Source: Streptomyces sp. NRRL F-5727 (lineage in GTDB: Bacteria; Actinomycetota; Actinomycetes; Streptomycetales; Streptomycetaceae). From it: a stretch of 64,000 bases of DNA. Of this stretch, positions 1 through 7,928 are shown piece after piece. Made by a program: the position numbers and the translations under genes. The stretch covers positions 1-64,000 of the forward strand of contig NZ_JOGX01000027.1 in NCBI RefSeq assembly GCF_000719555.1. Reading direction: 5' to 3'. The first letter of the stretch is position 1. Each line of letters starts with the position of its first letter. The notes beneath the pieces are model-generated. The model saw nothing but the letters and a program-made list of their open reading frames with translations, was not told where the DNA came from and did no database searches.

Positions 1-46
1 GTACTGCAGGGGGGACCCTGTGGGAGAGTAGGACGCCGCCGAACAA
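1..46 (+). rRNA. rrf: 5S ribosomal RNA, 3' end only
   Basis: The first bases match the conserved 3' end of actinobacterial 5S rRNA, including the run GTGGGAGAGTAGGACGCCGC near its end. The gene starts outside the window, so only about 45 nt are present and the exact 3' end is uncertain by a few bases. It is followed at once by a strong terminator, so this is the last gene of an rrn operon transcribed into the window from the left. Confidence 0.9.
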
Positions 47-56
47 TCATTGTGGG

Positions 57-88
57 AAAGCCCCGCACCTTCTGGTGCGGGGCTTTTC
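57..88 (+). terminator. Rho-independent terminator of the rrn operon
   Basis: An 11-bp GC-rich stem (59-69 pairs with 74-84) with a TTCT loop is followed by a short T run. It lies about 12 nt after the 5S rRNA end. Confidence 0.92.
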
Positions 89-141
89 TGCGTTCCGGGC
101 ACATGCGGTGGGGCATTCACCGGGACCGGGGCCCGGGGCCT

Positions 142-807
142 CTAGGCCGGCTTCACCAGGTGGGTGTCGTAGGCCAGGATGACGGCTTGGACGCGGTCTC
201 TCGCTCCCGTCTTGGCGAGTATGCGGCCCACGTGGGTCTTCACCGTGGACTCCGCGAGGTGCAGGCGTTCGGCGATCTCCGTGTTGGTCCAGCCTTGGCC
301 TATGACCGTGAGGATCTCGCGTTCGCGGTCCGTCAGGGTGGTCAGGCGGGGGTCCTCCGGGGTGGGGCCGGTGCCGGGGGCGGGCAGGTGGTGGACGTAG
401 GTGTCGAGGAGGCGGCGGGTGAGGCTGGGGGCGACGACCGCGTCGCCGGCGGCCACCGCGCGGATGCCGGCGAGGAGTTCCTCCGGCTGGGCGTCCTTCA
501 CCAGGAAGCCGCTCGCGCCGGCCCGGAGGCCGTCGTAGGCGTACTCGTCGAGGTCGAACGTGGTGATGATGAGGACGCGGGTGCGGGCGCCCGCGGCGAT
601 GATGCGGCGGGTGGCCTCGATGCCGTCGAGGCCCGGCATGCGGATGTCCATCAGGACCACGTCCGGATGGTGGGCGGCGACCTGGCGGACGGCCTCGGTG
701 CCGTTGGCGGCCTCTCCGACGACCGTCATGTCGTCCTGGCTCTCCAGGAGCATGCGGAAGCCGAAGCGCTGCATCGGCTGGTCGTCGGCGATCAGAACCG
801 TCGTCAC
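142..807 (-). CDS. NarL/LuxR-family two-component response regulator
   Basis: 221-residue DNA-binding response regulator. The N-terminal receiver domain (about 1-120) has the acidic pair DD at 8-9, phospho-acceptor Asp54 (VLMDIRMPG) and conserved Lys104 (FLVKD). The C-terminal LuxR-type helix-turn-helix (about 152-212) carries the TDREREIL and STVKTHV motifs. The GTG start at 807 overlaps the stop of the upstream kinase gene by 4 nt (GTGA), so the pair is translationally coupled. It is the last gene of a four-gene operon (ABC ATPase, permease, kinase, regulator) and runs towards the rrn operon. The likely target is the ABC transporter of the same operon, which is inference from position. Confidence 0.95.
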   Translation of the reverse strand: MTTVLIADDQPMQRFGFRMLLESQDDMTVVGEAANGTEAVRQVAAHHPDVVLMDIRMPGLDGIEATRRIIAAGARTRVLIITTFDLDEYAYDGLRAGASGFLVKDAQPEELLAGIRAVAAGDAVVAPSLTRRLLDTYVHHLPAPGTGPTPEDPRLTTLTDREREILTVIGQGWTNTEIAERLHLAESTVKTHVGRILAKTGARDRVQAVILAYDTHLVKPA

Positions 808-2030
808 GGGCGGTGTTCCTCCGGGGTGGTGGGGATGCGGAGCCGTACCTGCCAGCCGGCGCCGTCCGGCAGGGGGCCGGAGTCGAGTGTGCCGTCGTAC
901 AGCGCCGCGCGCTCGCGCATTCCGGTGAGGCCCTGTCCCTGCCCGGGGGTGGCGGGCGGGGTGCCCGTGTCGGTGACGGTGACCAGGACGGCGTCCGGAC
1001 CGGCCGCCACGCGGACAGTGGCGGTCGCCGCCGGGCCCGCGTGCTTGAGGGTGTTCGTCAGGGACTCCTGGACCACCCGGTAGACCGTCAGCTGGGCGCC
1101 CGGCGGCAGCGGCGGGAGCGGTGCGGGCAGCTCCGCGGCGACCGGCAGGCCCGCCTTCCGTACGCCCTCCAGGAGGGATCCCAGGTCCTCCAGGGTCGGC
1201 TGGGGGGTGCGGTCGGCGGCCGGGGTGTCGTCGGGGGCGGACAGGACGCCCAGGAGGCGGCGGAGTTCGTCCAGGGCCTGGCGGCTGGTGGTGCCGATCG
1301 CGTCCAGGGCCTGCGCGGCCCGCTCGGGGCTCTTCGCCGCCGCGTACCGGCCGCCGTCCGCGAGGCCGGTGATGACCGAGAGGTTGTGGCCGATGATGTC
1401 GTGCATCTCGCGGGCGATCCGGGCCCGTTCGGCGGCCGCCGCCAGCCGGACCTCCTGGTCCCGCTCGATCTCCAGTCGGCGGGCCCGGTCCACCAGGCTC
1501 GCGGTGTGGTCGCGGCGGGAGCGGACCGTGATGCCGATCAGGGCCACGATCACGTACGCCCACAGGATCGGCACCACGTGCTGGTCCCACCGGTCGCCGT
1601 CGAAGCGGAGGCCGCCGACGAGCACCGGCGGCACCAGGAGGGCGAAGGCCCACAGCAGGCGGCGCGGCGGGCGGGTCAGGGCGATGTGGAAGAGCGGCAG
1701 GGCCTGGAGGAACGCGGCCTGGAGGAAGGCGCCCGACGCCTCGCTGAGAAGGGCCGCCGGCGCCATCACGGCGAGGACCGCGGTGGGCCGGCGCCGGCGC
1801 GCGTACAGGGGGAGGGAGAGGGCCAGGCTGAGGACGACGATCAGACCGGACGGGAGCGAGGGGTCCCGGGCCACGTTCCGCCAGCCGCCCGCCGCGTCCA
1901 CCAGGGCCGCGGTCGTCCAGCCGAGCGTCAGCGCGGTGTCCCAGAGCCAGGGGCGGGCCGCGTCCACCGCCCGGACGCGGGCGGTGAGCTGCTGCGTCCA
2001 CCGGCTGGGTGCCGTCGTCTCCGTCGTCAC
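804..2030 (-). CDS. Sensor histidine kinase, HisKA_3 (NarX/DesK) type
   Basis: 408-residue membrane sensor kinase, partner of the NarL-type regulator. About five hydrophobic segments fill residues 30-170 with no large extracytoplasmic domain. The dimerisation/phospho-acceptor helix follows, with His210 in the motif EMHDIIGHNLS typical of HisKA_3. A C-terminal HATPase domain has an N-box (VVQESLTNTLKHA) and G-box (GQGLTGMRER). The GTG start at 2030 lies 54 nt after the permease stop. The lack of a sensor domain and the linkage to an ABC exporter fit envelope-stress sensing (LiaS/DesK-like), but the signal cannot be read from the sequence. Confidence 0.94.
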   Translation of the reverse strand: MTTETTAPSRWTQQLTARVRAVDAARPWLWDTALTLGWTTAALVDAAGGWRNVARDPSLPSGLIVVLSLALSLPLYARRRRPTAVLAVMAPAALLSEASGAFLQAAFLQALPLFHIALTRPPRRLLWAFALLVPPVLVGGLRFDGDRWDQHVVPILWAYVIVALIGITVRSRRDHTASLVDRARRLEIERDQEVRLAAAAERARIAREMHDIIGHNLSVITGLADGGRYAAAKSPERAAQALDAIGTTSRQALDELRRLLGVLSAPDDTPAADRTPQPTLEDLGSLLEGVRKAGLPVAAELPAPLPPLPPGAQLTVYRVVQESLTNTLKHAGPAATATVRVAAGPDAVLVTVTDTGTPPATPGQGQGLTGMRERAALYDGTLDSGPLPDGAGWQVRLRIPTTPEEHRP

Positions 2031-2084
2031 CTCGTCATCATCCCCGTCCTCGCCCCTGTGCTCATCCCTGTCTTCATCCCGTCC

Positions 2085-2867
2085 TCAGCCCCTCACGTCC
2101 CGGCGCCTGAGCACCAGCGCGGGGGCGGTGAGCGCCGCCGCGGCCCACAGGGCGAGGGCGAGCAGGGCGGCGCCGGCGGAGGGGGCGTCCGGGAGCGGGG
2201 TCGCCGAGCCGAGGACGCCGGCGGCCTGGGTGGGGAAGTGGCGCACGGCGGTGTCGACGGCGTCGTACGGCAGCATCCCGATGACCTCCGGGAGGACGAG
2301 GACGCCGCCGATGAACGCGCCGAGCGCGCCGGGGACCGAGCGGAGCGCGGCGCCGAGGCCGAGGGCGAGGAGCGAGAGCAGGGTGAGGCCGGCCGCGTTG
2401 CCGGCGAGGGCGCCGAGGACGCCGTCGTCGGTGAGGGCGGCGGCCTGGTCGGTGTCGCCGAGGAAGACCTGGGCGGTGAGGAAGGTCGTCAGGTTGGTCG
2501 CCAGGCAGAGGACGAACACGGTGGCGCCGAGGACCGCGGCCTTCGCCCACAGCACCGGCAGCCGCCGCGGGACGGCCGTGAAGGTGGCGCGGGCGAGACC
2601 GGAGGAGTACTCGCCGGCGGTGACCAGGATGCCGAGGACGGCGAGGCAGACGCCGCCCAGCTGGGAGCCGAAGAGGGTGAGGACGACGGTGTCGACGTCC
2701 GAGTCGCCGCCGTCGGAGGTGTACGTGGTGCCCATCAGGACGCCGACGCCGAGGACGAGGACGACCGACGACAGGACCGTGATCCAGGTCGAGCGGAGCG
2801 TCCACAGCTTGTGCCACTCGGAGCGGAGCACGCGGGACGGGGTGACTGCGGAGGAGGTCGTGGTCAC
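2085..2867 (-). CDS. ABC-2 type transporter permease
   Basis: 260-residue integral membrane protein. The N-terminus (SEWHKLWTLRSTWITVL) is the usual ABC-2 permease start, followed by about six membrane segments and a short charged C-terminus (RRRDVRG). It would form the channel of an exporter with the ATPase encoded just upstream. The GTG start at 2867 overlaps the ATPase stop by 4 nt (GTGA). The substrate is unknown; such systems next to NarL-type two-component pairs often export or protect against membrane-active compounds. Confidence 0.9.
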   Translation of the reverse strand: MTTTSSAVTPSRVLRSEWHKLWTLRSTWITVLSSVVLVLGVGVLMGTTYTSDGGDSDVDTVVLTLFGSQLGGVCLAVLGILVTAGEYSSGLARATFTAVPRRLPVLWAKAAVLGATVFVLCLATNLTTFLTAQVFLGDTDQAAALTDDGVLGALAGNAAGLTLLSLLALGLGAALRSVPGALGAFIGGVLVLPEVIGMLPYDAVDTAVRHFPTQAAGVLGSATPLPDAPSAGAALLALALWAAAALTAPALVLRRRDVRG

Positions 2868-3769
2868 GCGGGGGCTCCCTGGTACTCGACGGAGTCGTGG
2901 GTGAGGTCCATGAACGCCTGCTCCAGGGAGGCGGTCTCGGGGGTGAGGGCGTGGAGTTCGACGGCGTGGGCGGCGGCGATCCGGCCGATCGCGGGCGCGT
3001 CCAGGCCGGTGACCCGGAGGGCGCCGGGGCCTTCGTCGGTGGTGCGGGCGGGGGCCGGGAGGAGGGTGCGGAGGCGGTCGGCGTCGGGGGAGACGACGAG
3101 GACGGAGGCGGCGCCGGCGTCCCGGACCAGGTCGGCGACGGTGGTGTCGGCGAGCAGCCGGCCCTTGCCGATGACGACGAGCCGGTCGGCGGTCAGGGCC
3201 ATCTCGCTCATCAGGTGCGAGGAGACGAGGACCGTACGGCCCTCGGCGGCGAGCTCCCTGAGGAGGGTGCGGACCCAGCGGACGCCCTCCGGGTCGAGGC
3301 CGTTGACGGGCTCGTCGAGGACGACGGCGGCCGGGTCGCCGAGGAGGGCGGCGGCGATGCCGAGGCGCTGGCCCATGCCGAGCGAGAAGCCCTTCACGCG
3401 GCGCCCGGCGACCTCGGTGAGGCCGGTGACGCCGAGGACGTGCTCGACGCGGGTCCGCGGGATGCCGTGGGTGTGGGCGAGGGCCATCAGGTGGTGGAAG
3501 GCGGTGCGGCCGGGGTGGAAGGAGCGGGCGTCGAGGAGGGCGCCGACCCGGGTGAGCGGTGCCGGGTGGGCGGCGTACGCGCGGCCGTCGACGGTCGCGG
3601 TGCCGTGGGTCGGGGCGTCGAGGCCGAGGATCATGCGCAAAGTGGTGGACTTTCCGGCGCCGTTGGGGCCGAGGAAGCCGGTCACGGTGCCGGGGCGGAC
3701 GGTGAACGAGAGGTCCCGGACGACGGTGCGGTCGCCGTACCGCTTGGTGAGTCGCTCTGCTCGGATCAT
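2864..3769 (-). CDS. ABC transporter ATP-binding protein (ABC-2 exporter)
   Basis: 301-residue nucleotide-binding subunit. Walker A GPNGAGKST lies near residue 40, signature-like motif FSLGMGQRLG near 135, Walker B AVVLDEPVNGLDP near 155, and switch His in SSHLMSEM. The signature has SLGMG instead of LSGGQ, as is common in bacitracin/lantibiotic-type exporters. A C-terminal extension of about 80 residues follows the ATPase core. I chose the ATG at 3769 because the protein begins MIRAERLTKRYG, the normal ABC start, and upstream sequence is not conserved-looking. It is the first gene of the operon with the permease and the two-component system. Confidence 0.94.
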   Translation of the reverse strand: MIRAERLTKRYGDRTVVRDLSFTVRPGTVTGFLGPNGAGKSTTLRMILGLDAPTHGTATVDGRAYAAHPAPLTRVGALLDARSFHPGRTAFHHLMALAHTHGIPRTRVEHVLGVTGLTEVAGRRVKGFSLGMGQRLGIAAALLGDPAAVVLDEPVNGLDPEGVRWVRTLLRELAAEGRTVLVSSHLMSEMALTADRLVVIGKGRLLADTTVADLVRDAGAASVLVVSPDADRLRTLLPAPARTTDEGPGALRVTGLDAPAIGRIAAAHAVELHALTPETASLEQAFMDLTHDSVEYQGAPA

Positions 3770-3914
3770 GCTGTCGACGCTACGGAGCGGGCGGGCCGCG
3801 GACGTCCGACCGTGGTCGGCAGTGGGCAGGGCGGTGTCGTACCGGGGTACGACGTACCGCCCTGAGCTGGGAATCTCCCTTGTGGACGGGGGTGGTGGCG
3901 GGTGAGGATGCCGC

Positions 3915-5042
3915 ATGAGCCTCGTGATCCGAACCGTCCTGGCCGACGAGTGGGAGAAGGTGCGCGAGCTGCGGCTCGCCGCGCTGCAGGACCCCGTCGC
4001 GCACCTCGCCTTCCTGGAGACCCACGAGGACGCCGTCGCGCGTCCGGACGACTTCTGGAGGGAGCGGACGGCGAACGGCTCGACGACCGGTGCCGGGCGG
4101 GTGCGGCAGTTCGTCGCCGAGGCGCCCGACGGGCGGTGGGTGGGCACGGTGACGGTGCTCGTCGAAAGGCCCACGGACGAGGTGCGGTTCGGCGACCCGG
4201 CGAAGGTCGACCAGACCCATGTGGTGGGCGTCTACGTGCGGCCCGAGGTGCGCGGCAGCGGCGCGATCGACGCGCTGTTCCGGGCGGCCGTGGAGTGGTC
4301 GTGGACCGTGGCGGGGATCCGGCGCGTCCGGCTGTACGTGCACGAGGAGAACGCCCGCGCCGCCGCCTTCTACCGCCGCTTCGGCTTCGTCCCGTCCGGC
4401 GAGCGGGTCCCGGTGCCGGGTGACACGGGCGCGTACGAGGTCGAGTACGAGCTGCTGCCGCCGTCGACGGCCCGGCACGGCGGGCACGTGGTCCGGGCGA
4501 TCCGCTCCGACGAGTGGGAGCGGGTGCGCGAGCTGCGGCTGGCCGCGCTGCGGGACCCGCTGGCGCCGCTCGCCTTCGTGGAGTCGTACGAGGAGGCGGA
4601 GGCCCGTCCGGACGGCTTCTGGCAGGAGCGGGCCGAGGGCGGCTCGGAGGACCGGGGCGGCCGGATCCGGCAGTTCGTGGCCGAGGCGCCGGACGGGAGC
4701 TGGGCGGGCACGGTGACCGTGTTCGTGGAGCTGCCCGAGGACGGGAGGAGCCTGTTCGGCGACGAGGTGACGGTGCCGCAGGTGGACGTGGTGGGGGTGT
4801 ACGTCCGTCCCGAGGCGCGGGCGAGCGGCCTGGTGGACGCGCTGTTCACGACCGCTCTGGAGTGGGTGTGGGCGCGGGACGAGGGCATCGAGCGGGCGCG
4901 GCTGTACGTCCACGAGGAGAACGTCCGGGCGGCGGCCGCGTACCGGCGGCTCGGGTTCGTGGCGACCGGCGGCCGGGCGGACACGGTCGGCTCGGGCGAG
5001 CCGCACGACCTGGAGTACGTGCTGGAGCGGCCCGCCCGGTAG
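3915..5042 (+). CDS. Fused tandem GNAT-family N-acetyltransferase
   Basis: 375-residue protein made of two copies of the same GNAT domain (about 1-185 and 190-375). Each half repeats the same landmarks: EW(E/K)xVRELRLAAL near its start, a RPDxFW motif, VVGVYVRPE followed by the acetyl-CoA loop (VRGSGAID in half 1, ARASGLVD in half 2), and RLYVHEEN(V/A)RAAA near the end. The halves are closely similar, so the gene arose by in-frame duplication. Family function is acetyl transfer from acetyl-CoA to an amine; the substrate is unknown. It is monocistronic and divergent from the ABC operon. Confidence 0.9.
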   Translation: MSLVIRTVLADEWEKVRELRLAALQDPVAHLAFLETHEDAVARPDDFWRERTANGSTTGAGRVRQFVAEAPDGRWVGTVTVLVERPTDEVRFGDPAKVDQTHVVGVYVRPEVRGSGAIDALFRAAVEWSWTVAGIRRVRLYVHEENARAAAFYRRFGFVPSGERVPVPGDTGAYEVEYELLPPSTARHGGHVVRAIRSDEWERVRELRLAALRDPLAPLAFVESYEEAEARPDGFWQERAEGGSEDRGGRIRQFVAEAPDGSWAGTVTVFVELPEDGRSLFGDEVTVPQVDVVGVYVRPEARASGLVDALFTTALEWVWARDEGIERARLYVHEENVRAAAAYRRLGFVATGGRADTVGSGEPHDLEYVLERPAR

Positions 5043-5054
5043 GCCGGGCGGAAC

Positions 5055-6509
5055 CTAGTGGAGTGAGCGCTCGGGCCAGCGGGTGCGGGCCTGTTCGGGG
5101 GAGCGCATCAGGGCCAGGGTGGGGAGGCCGCGGGCCGGGCCGTCGGCGAGCAGGGCCGGCAGGCCGGGGAGCGGGGCGACGGCGGCGACGTCGTCGAGCA
5201 CCAGCGTCAGTGGTGGGTCGAGCCGACCGTCGGATGACCGTGCGGCCATGCGGCGGCCGTGCTCGACCACGTGCGACGCGAGCGCGGTGAGGAGGGGCAT
5301 CGCGCCCGGGTGGGTGCGCGGATCCTCGATCGGCTCGCCCACCACGTAGAGGGTGCCCCCTTCGGCGAGGAAAGATGCCAGGGCCAGCGAATCCGTTCGA
5401 TTCGGGGTGCACGCCTCGCGGATGTGGACCGTGGAGAAGGCGGAGAACGCACGGGCCGTCAGTTCCTGGGCCAGGCGGCGGGTTTCGGGGTGGGCGGTGA
5501 GTGCCGCTTCGAGGAGGCCGGCGAGGCCGGAGGCGGCCTTGGGGTGGCCGCGGAGGATCCGTACCGGCTCGTGGGCGTCGGCGCCCTGGGCCCAGCGGTG
5601 GACCTGGCGCACCGGGCGGCCGTCCACGGCGGCGGCGTGCAGCCAGCAGCGCAGGAGCGTTTCCGCGGTGTCGGCCGTGGCCGCGTCGAGCCGGGCGTGC
5701 GGGCGGACCGGGGCGAGCAGCGCGGCGGCGCGGGTCTGGGCGGTGTCCGGGTCGGCGCACTCCTCGGCCGGGGACCAGTGGAGACGGGCCGGGGTGTCGC
5801 AGAGGTGGCCGGGGTCGTAGACGAGGACCGGGCCGAGTTTGCCGCGTACGTCCTTGGTGTCGGCCCAGACGGTGGGGTCGGAGGTGACGACCAGGACGGG
5901 CCCCTCGGCGTCGCGGACGGCCTGGACGGCGAGGGGTCGGCGGGTCTCGGGCGGGCCGTAGACAGTGCCGGGTTCTATCGCGGGTCCCGGTTCCGGTGCC
6001 GGTGCAGGCACCGGAGGCTGCGGCTGCGGCTGCGGCTGTTCCTGTGCGGTCTGCGGCGGGATGTGCCGTTCGGGCGTCGGGGGCGGGGTCTTCTGGAGGG
6101 GTACGGGGGAGGGCGCCGGGGCCGGGTCGGGCGCCGGCGCGTACGCATCCGCCCTGCGCTGCGCGCGGACCGCCCGCCAGCGGGCGTAGGTGCCGAGGAG
6201 GAAGACCGCGAGGACGGCGAGGACCATCGCCTGGCCGATGACCAGGCCCCAGAAGAGGCCGTAGCCGGAGAGCTGGCCCGGCGGGGTGTCCGGCCAGGCC
6301 GCGGGGAGGTCGGTCGGGGCGGTGACCAGGGCGCGGAGGGCCGGCGGGGTGCGGGTGAGCTCCACCCCGTCGGGCCAGGCGCCGTGCGCGAGCAGCCCCG
6401 CCAGGCCGGTCGCGGACCAGACGAGCAGGGAGGCGCCGAGGATCAGGGCGAAGAGCCCGATCAGGAATCCGTCGGAGACGCCGCCCTGCCTCTGCCGTGC
6501 CTCGGTCAC
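5055..6509 (-). CDS. VirD4/TraG-like membrane protein with degenerate Walker A
   Basis: 484-residue protein resembling type IV coupling proteins. Two membrane segments lie near residues 14-36 and 85-108. A proline/glutamine-rich linker (about 125-175) precedes a cytoplasmic ATPase-like domain. The segment where VirD4/TraG proteins carry GxGKS reads VLVVTSDPTVWADTK, so the P-loop lysine motif is absent. A Walker B-like stretch (LTLVLDDVAAVAPLPGLP) and the following (RGLPTLALMRSPEQAR) match the TraG C-terminal pattern. It is the last gene of the secretion-like operon; its GTG start lies 1 nt after the VirB4 stop. ATP hydrolysis is doubtful; a structural or docking role is inferred. Confidence 0.75.
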   Translation of the reverse strand: MTEARQRQGGVSDGFLIGLFALILGASLLVWSATGLAGLLAHGAWPDGVELTRTPPALRALVTAPTDLPAAWPDTPPGQLSGYGLFWGLVIGQAMVLAVLAVFLLGTYARWRAVRAQRRADAYAPAPDPAPAPSPVPLQKTPPPTPERHIPPQTAQEQPQPQPQPPVPAPAPEPGPAIEPGTVYGPPETRRPLAVQAVRDAEGPVLVVTSDPTVWADTKDVRGKLGPVLVYDPGHLCDTPARLHWSPAEECADPDTAQTRAAALLAPVRPHARLDAATADTAETLLRCWLHAAAVDGRPVRQVHRWAQGADAHEPVRILRGHPKAASGLAGLLEAALTAHPETRRLAQELTARAFSAFSTVHIREACTPNRTDSLALASFLAEGGTLYVVGEPIEDPRTHPGAMPLLTALASHVVEHGRRMAARSSDGRLDPPLTLVLDDVAAVAPLPGLPALLADGPARGLPTLALMRSPEQARTRWPERSLH

Positions 6510-6510
6510 G

Positions 6511-7908
6511 TCACGCCACCGTCGACTGGGGGTTGTCGTCCAGCTGACGTTCCATCATCAGTGCGCGCTGCTCGGTCTCCCACTCCAGCTCCGGGTCGGC
6601 GGGGCCGGAGGACTCGGTCATGGCGCGGTCGGTGTAGACGAGCGGGCGTTCCCGTTCGGTGATGAGGTGTTTGACCACCTGCACGTTGCCGTTGACGTCC
6701 CAGACGGCGATGCCGGGGGTGAGGGTCGGGATGATCTCGACGGCCCAGCGGGGCAGGCCGAGGACCCGGCCGGTGTTGCGGGCCTCGTCGGCCTTCTGGG
6801 CGTAGACGGTCCGGGTCGAGGCCATCTTGAGGATCGCCGCCGCCTCCTTGGCCGCCGCTCCGTCGACGACGTCGGAGAGGTGGTGGACGACCGCGACGAA
6901 GGACAGGCCGAGGCGGCGGCCGAACTTGAGCAGGCGCTGGAACAGCTGGGCCACGAACGGGCTGTTGATGATGTGCCACGCCTCCTCGACGAGGAAGATG
7001 CGCTTCTTCCGGTCGGGGCGGATCCAGGTGTGCTCCAGCCACACGCCGACGATCGCCATGAGGATGGGCATGGCGATGGAGTTCCGGTCGATGTGGGAGA
7101 GGTCGAAGACGATCAGGGGCGCGTCGAGGTCGATGCCGACCGTGGTCGGGCCGTCGAACATGCCGCGCAGGTCGCCGTCGACCAGCCGGTCGAGGACGAG
7201 GGCGACGTCCAGGCCCCAGGCCCGTACGTCGTCTATGTCGACGTTCATCGCCTCCGCCGACTCGGCCTCCGGGTGGCGCAGGCGCTCGACGATGTCGGTG
7301 AGGATCGGCTGGCGGTCGGAGATGTGCTCGTTGACGTGGGCGTGGGCGACCTTCAGCGCGAAGCCGGAGCGCTCGTCGAGGCCGTGGCCCATCGCCACCT
7401 CGATGATGGTGCGCAGCAGGGCGAGCTGGCCGGTGGTGGTGATGGCGGGGTCGAGCGGGTTGAGGCGGATCCCGGAGTCGTTGGCGACCATGGGGTCCAG
7501 GCGGATGGGGGTTATCCCCAGCTCCTGGGCGATGAGGTTCCACTCGCCGACGCCGTCCTCGCCCTGGGCGTCGAGGACGACGACCTGCCGGTCGCGGAAG
7601 CGGAGCTGGCGGAGCACGTACGTCTTCTCCAGCGCGGACTTGCCGTTGCCGGACTCGCCGAGGACGAGCCAGTGGGGGGCGGGGAGCTGCTGCCCGTACA
7701 GCTGGAAGGGGTCGTAGACGTAGCCCTTGCCGCTGTAGACCTCGCGGCCGATGATCACGCCGGAGTCGCCGAGGCCGGGGGCGGCGGTCGGCAGGTAGAC
7801 GGCCTGGGCCTGTCCGGTGGAGGTGCGCACGGGCAGGCGGGTGGTCTCCACCTTGCCGAGGACGAAGGAGGTGAAGGCTTCGGTGAGGACGGACAGCGGA
7901 TCTCGCAT
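6511..7908 (-). CDS. VirB4-like secretion ATPase (ATPase domain protein)
   Basis: 465-residue P-loop ATPase corresponding to the C-terminal half of VirB4/TraC/TrbE. Walker A GESGNGKS is at residues 84-91 and Walker B RIFLVEEAW at 304-312. Other VirB4 features are VVVLDAQGEDG and the late GLSFVAVVHHLSDV stretch with conserved glutamate/histidine positions. The ATG at 7908 begins MRDPLSVLTEAF; the 20-nt gap to the upstream gene supports this start. The upstream gene supplies the membrane and VirB4 N-terminal-like part, so VirB4 appears split over two proteins. Known VirB4 proteins energise type IV secretion or conjugation pilus assembly at the inner membrane. Confidence 0.88.
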   Translation of the reverse strand: MRDPLSVLTEAFTSFVLGKVETTRLPVRTSTGQAQAVYLPTAAPGLGDSGVIIGREVYSGKGYVYDPFQLYGQQLPAPHWLVLGESGNGKSALEKTYVLRQLRFRDRQVVVLDAQGEDGVGEWNLIAQELGITPIRLDPMVANDSGIRLNPLDPAITTTGQLALLRTIIEVAMGHGLDERSGFALKVAHAHVNEHISDRQPILTDIVERLRHPEAESAEAMNVDIDDVRAWGLDVALVLDRLVDGDLRGMFDGPTTVGIDLDAPLIVFDLSHIDRNSIAMPILMAIVGVWLEHTWIRPDRKKRIFLVEEAWHIINSPFVAQLFQRLLKFGRRLGLSFVAVVHHLSDVVDGAAAKEAAAILKMASTRTVYAQKADEARNTGRVLGLPRWAVEIIPTLTPGIAVWDVNGNVQVVKHLITERERPLVYTDRAMTESSGPADPELEWETEQRALMMERQLDDNPQSTVA

Positions 7909-7928
7909 CGGTCGGTGCCCCTTCGGCC

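Noticed and set aside
813..3905. 1030-codon open frame on the plus strand
   Set aside because: It runs antisense to four clearly real genes and its translation is Gly/Arg/Val-rich with no family pattern, as is usual for shadow frames in GC-rich DNA.
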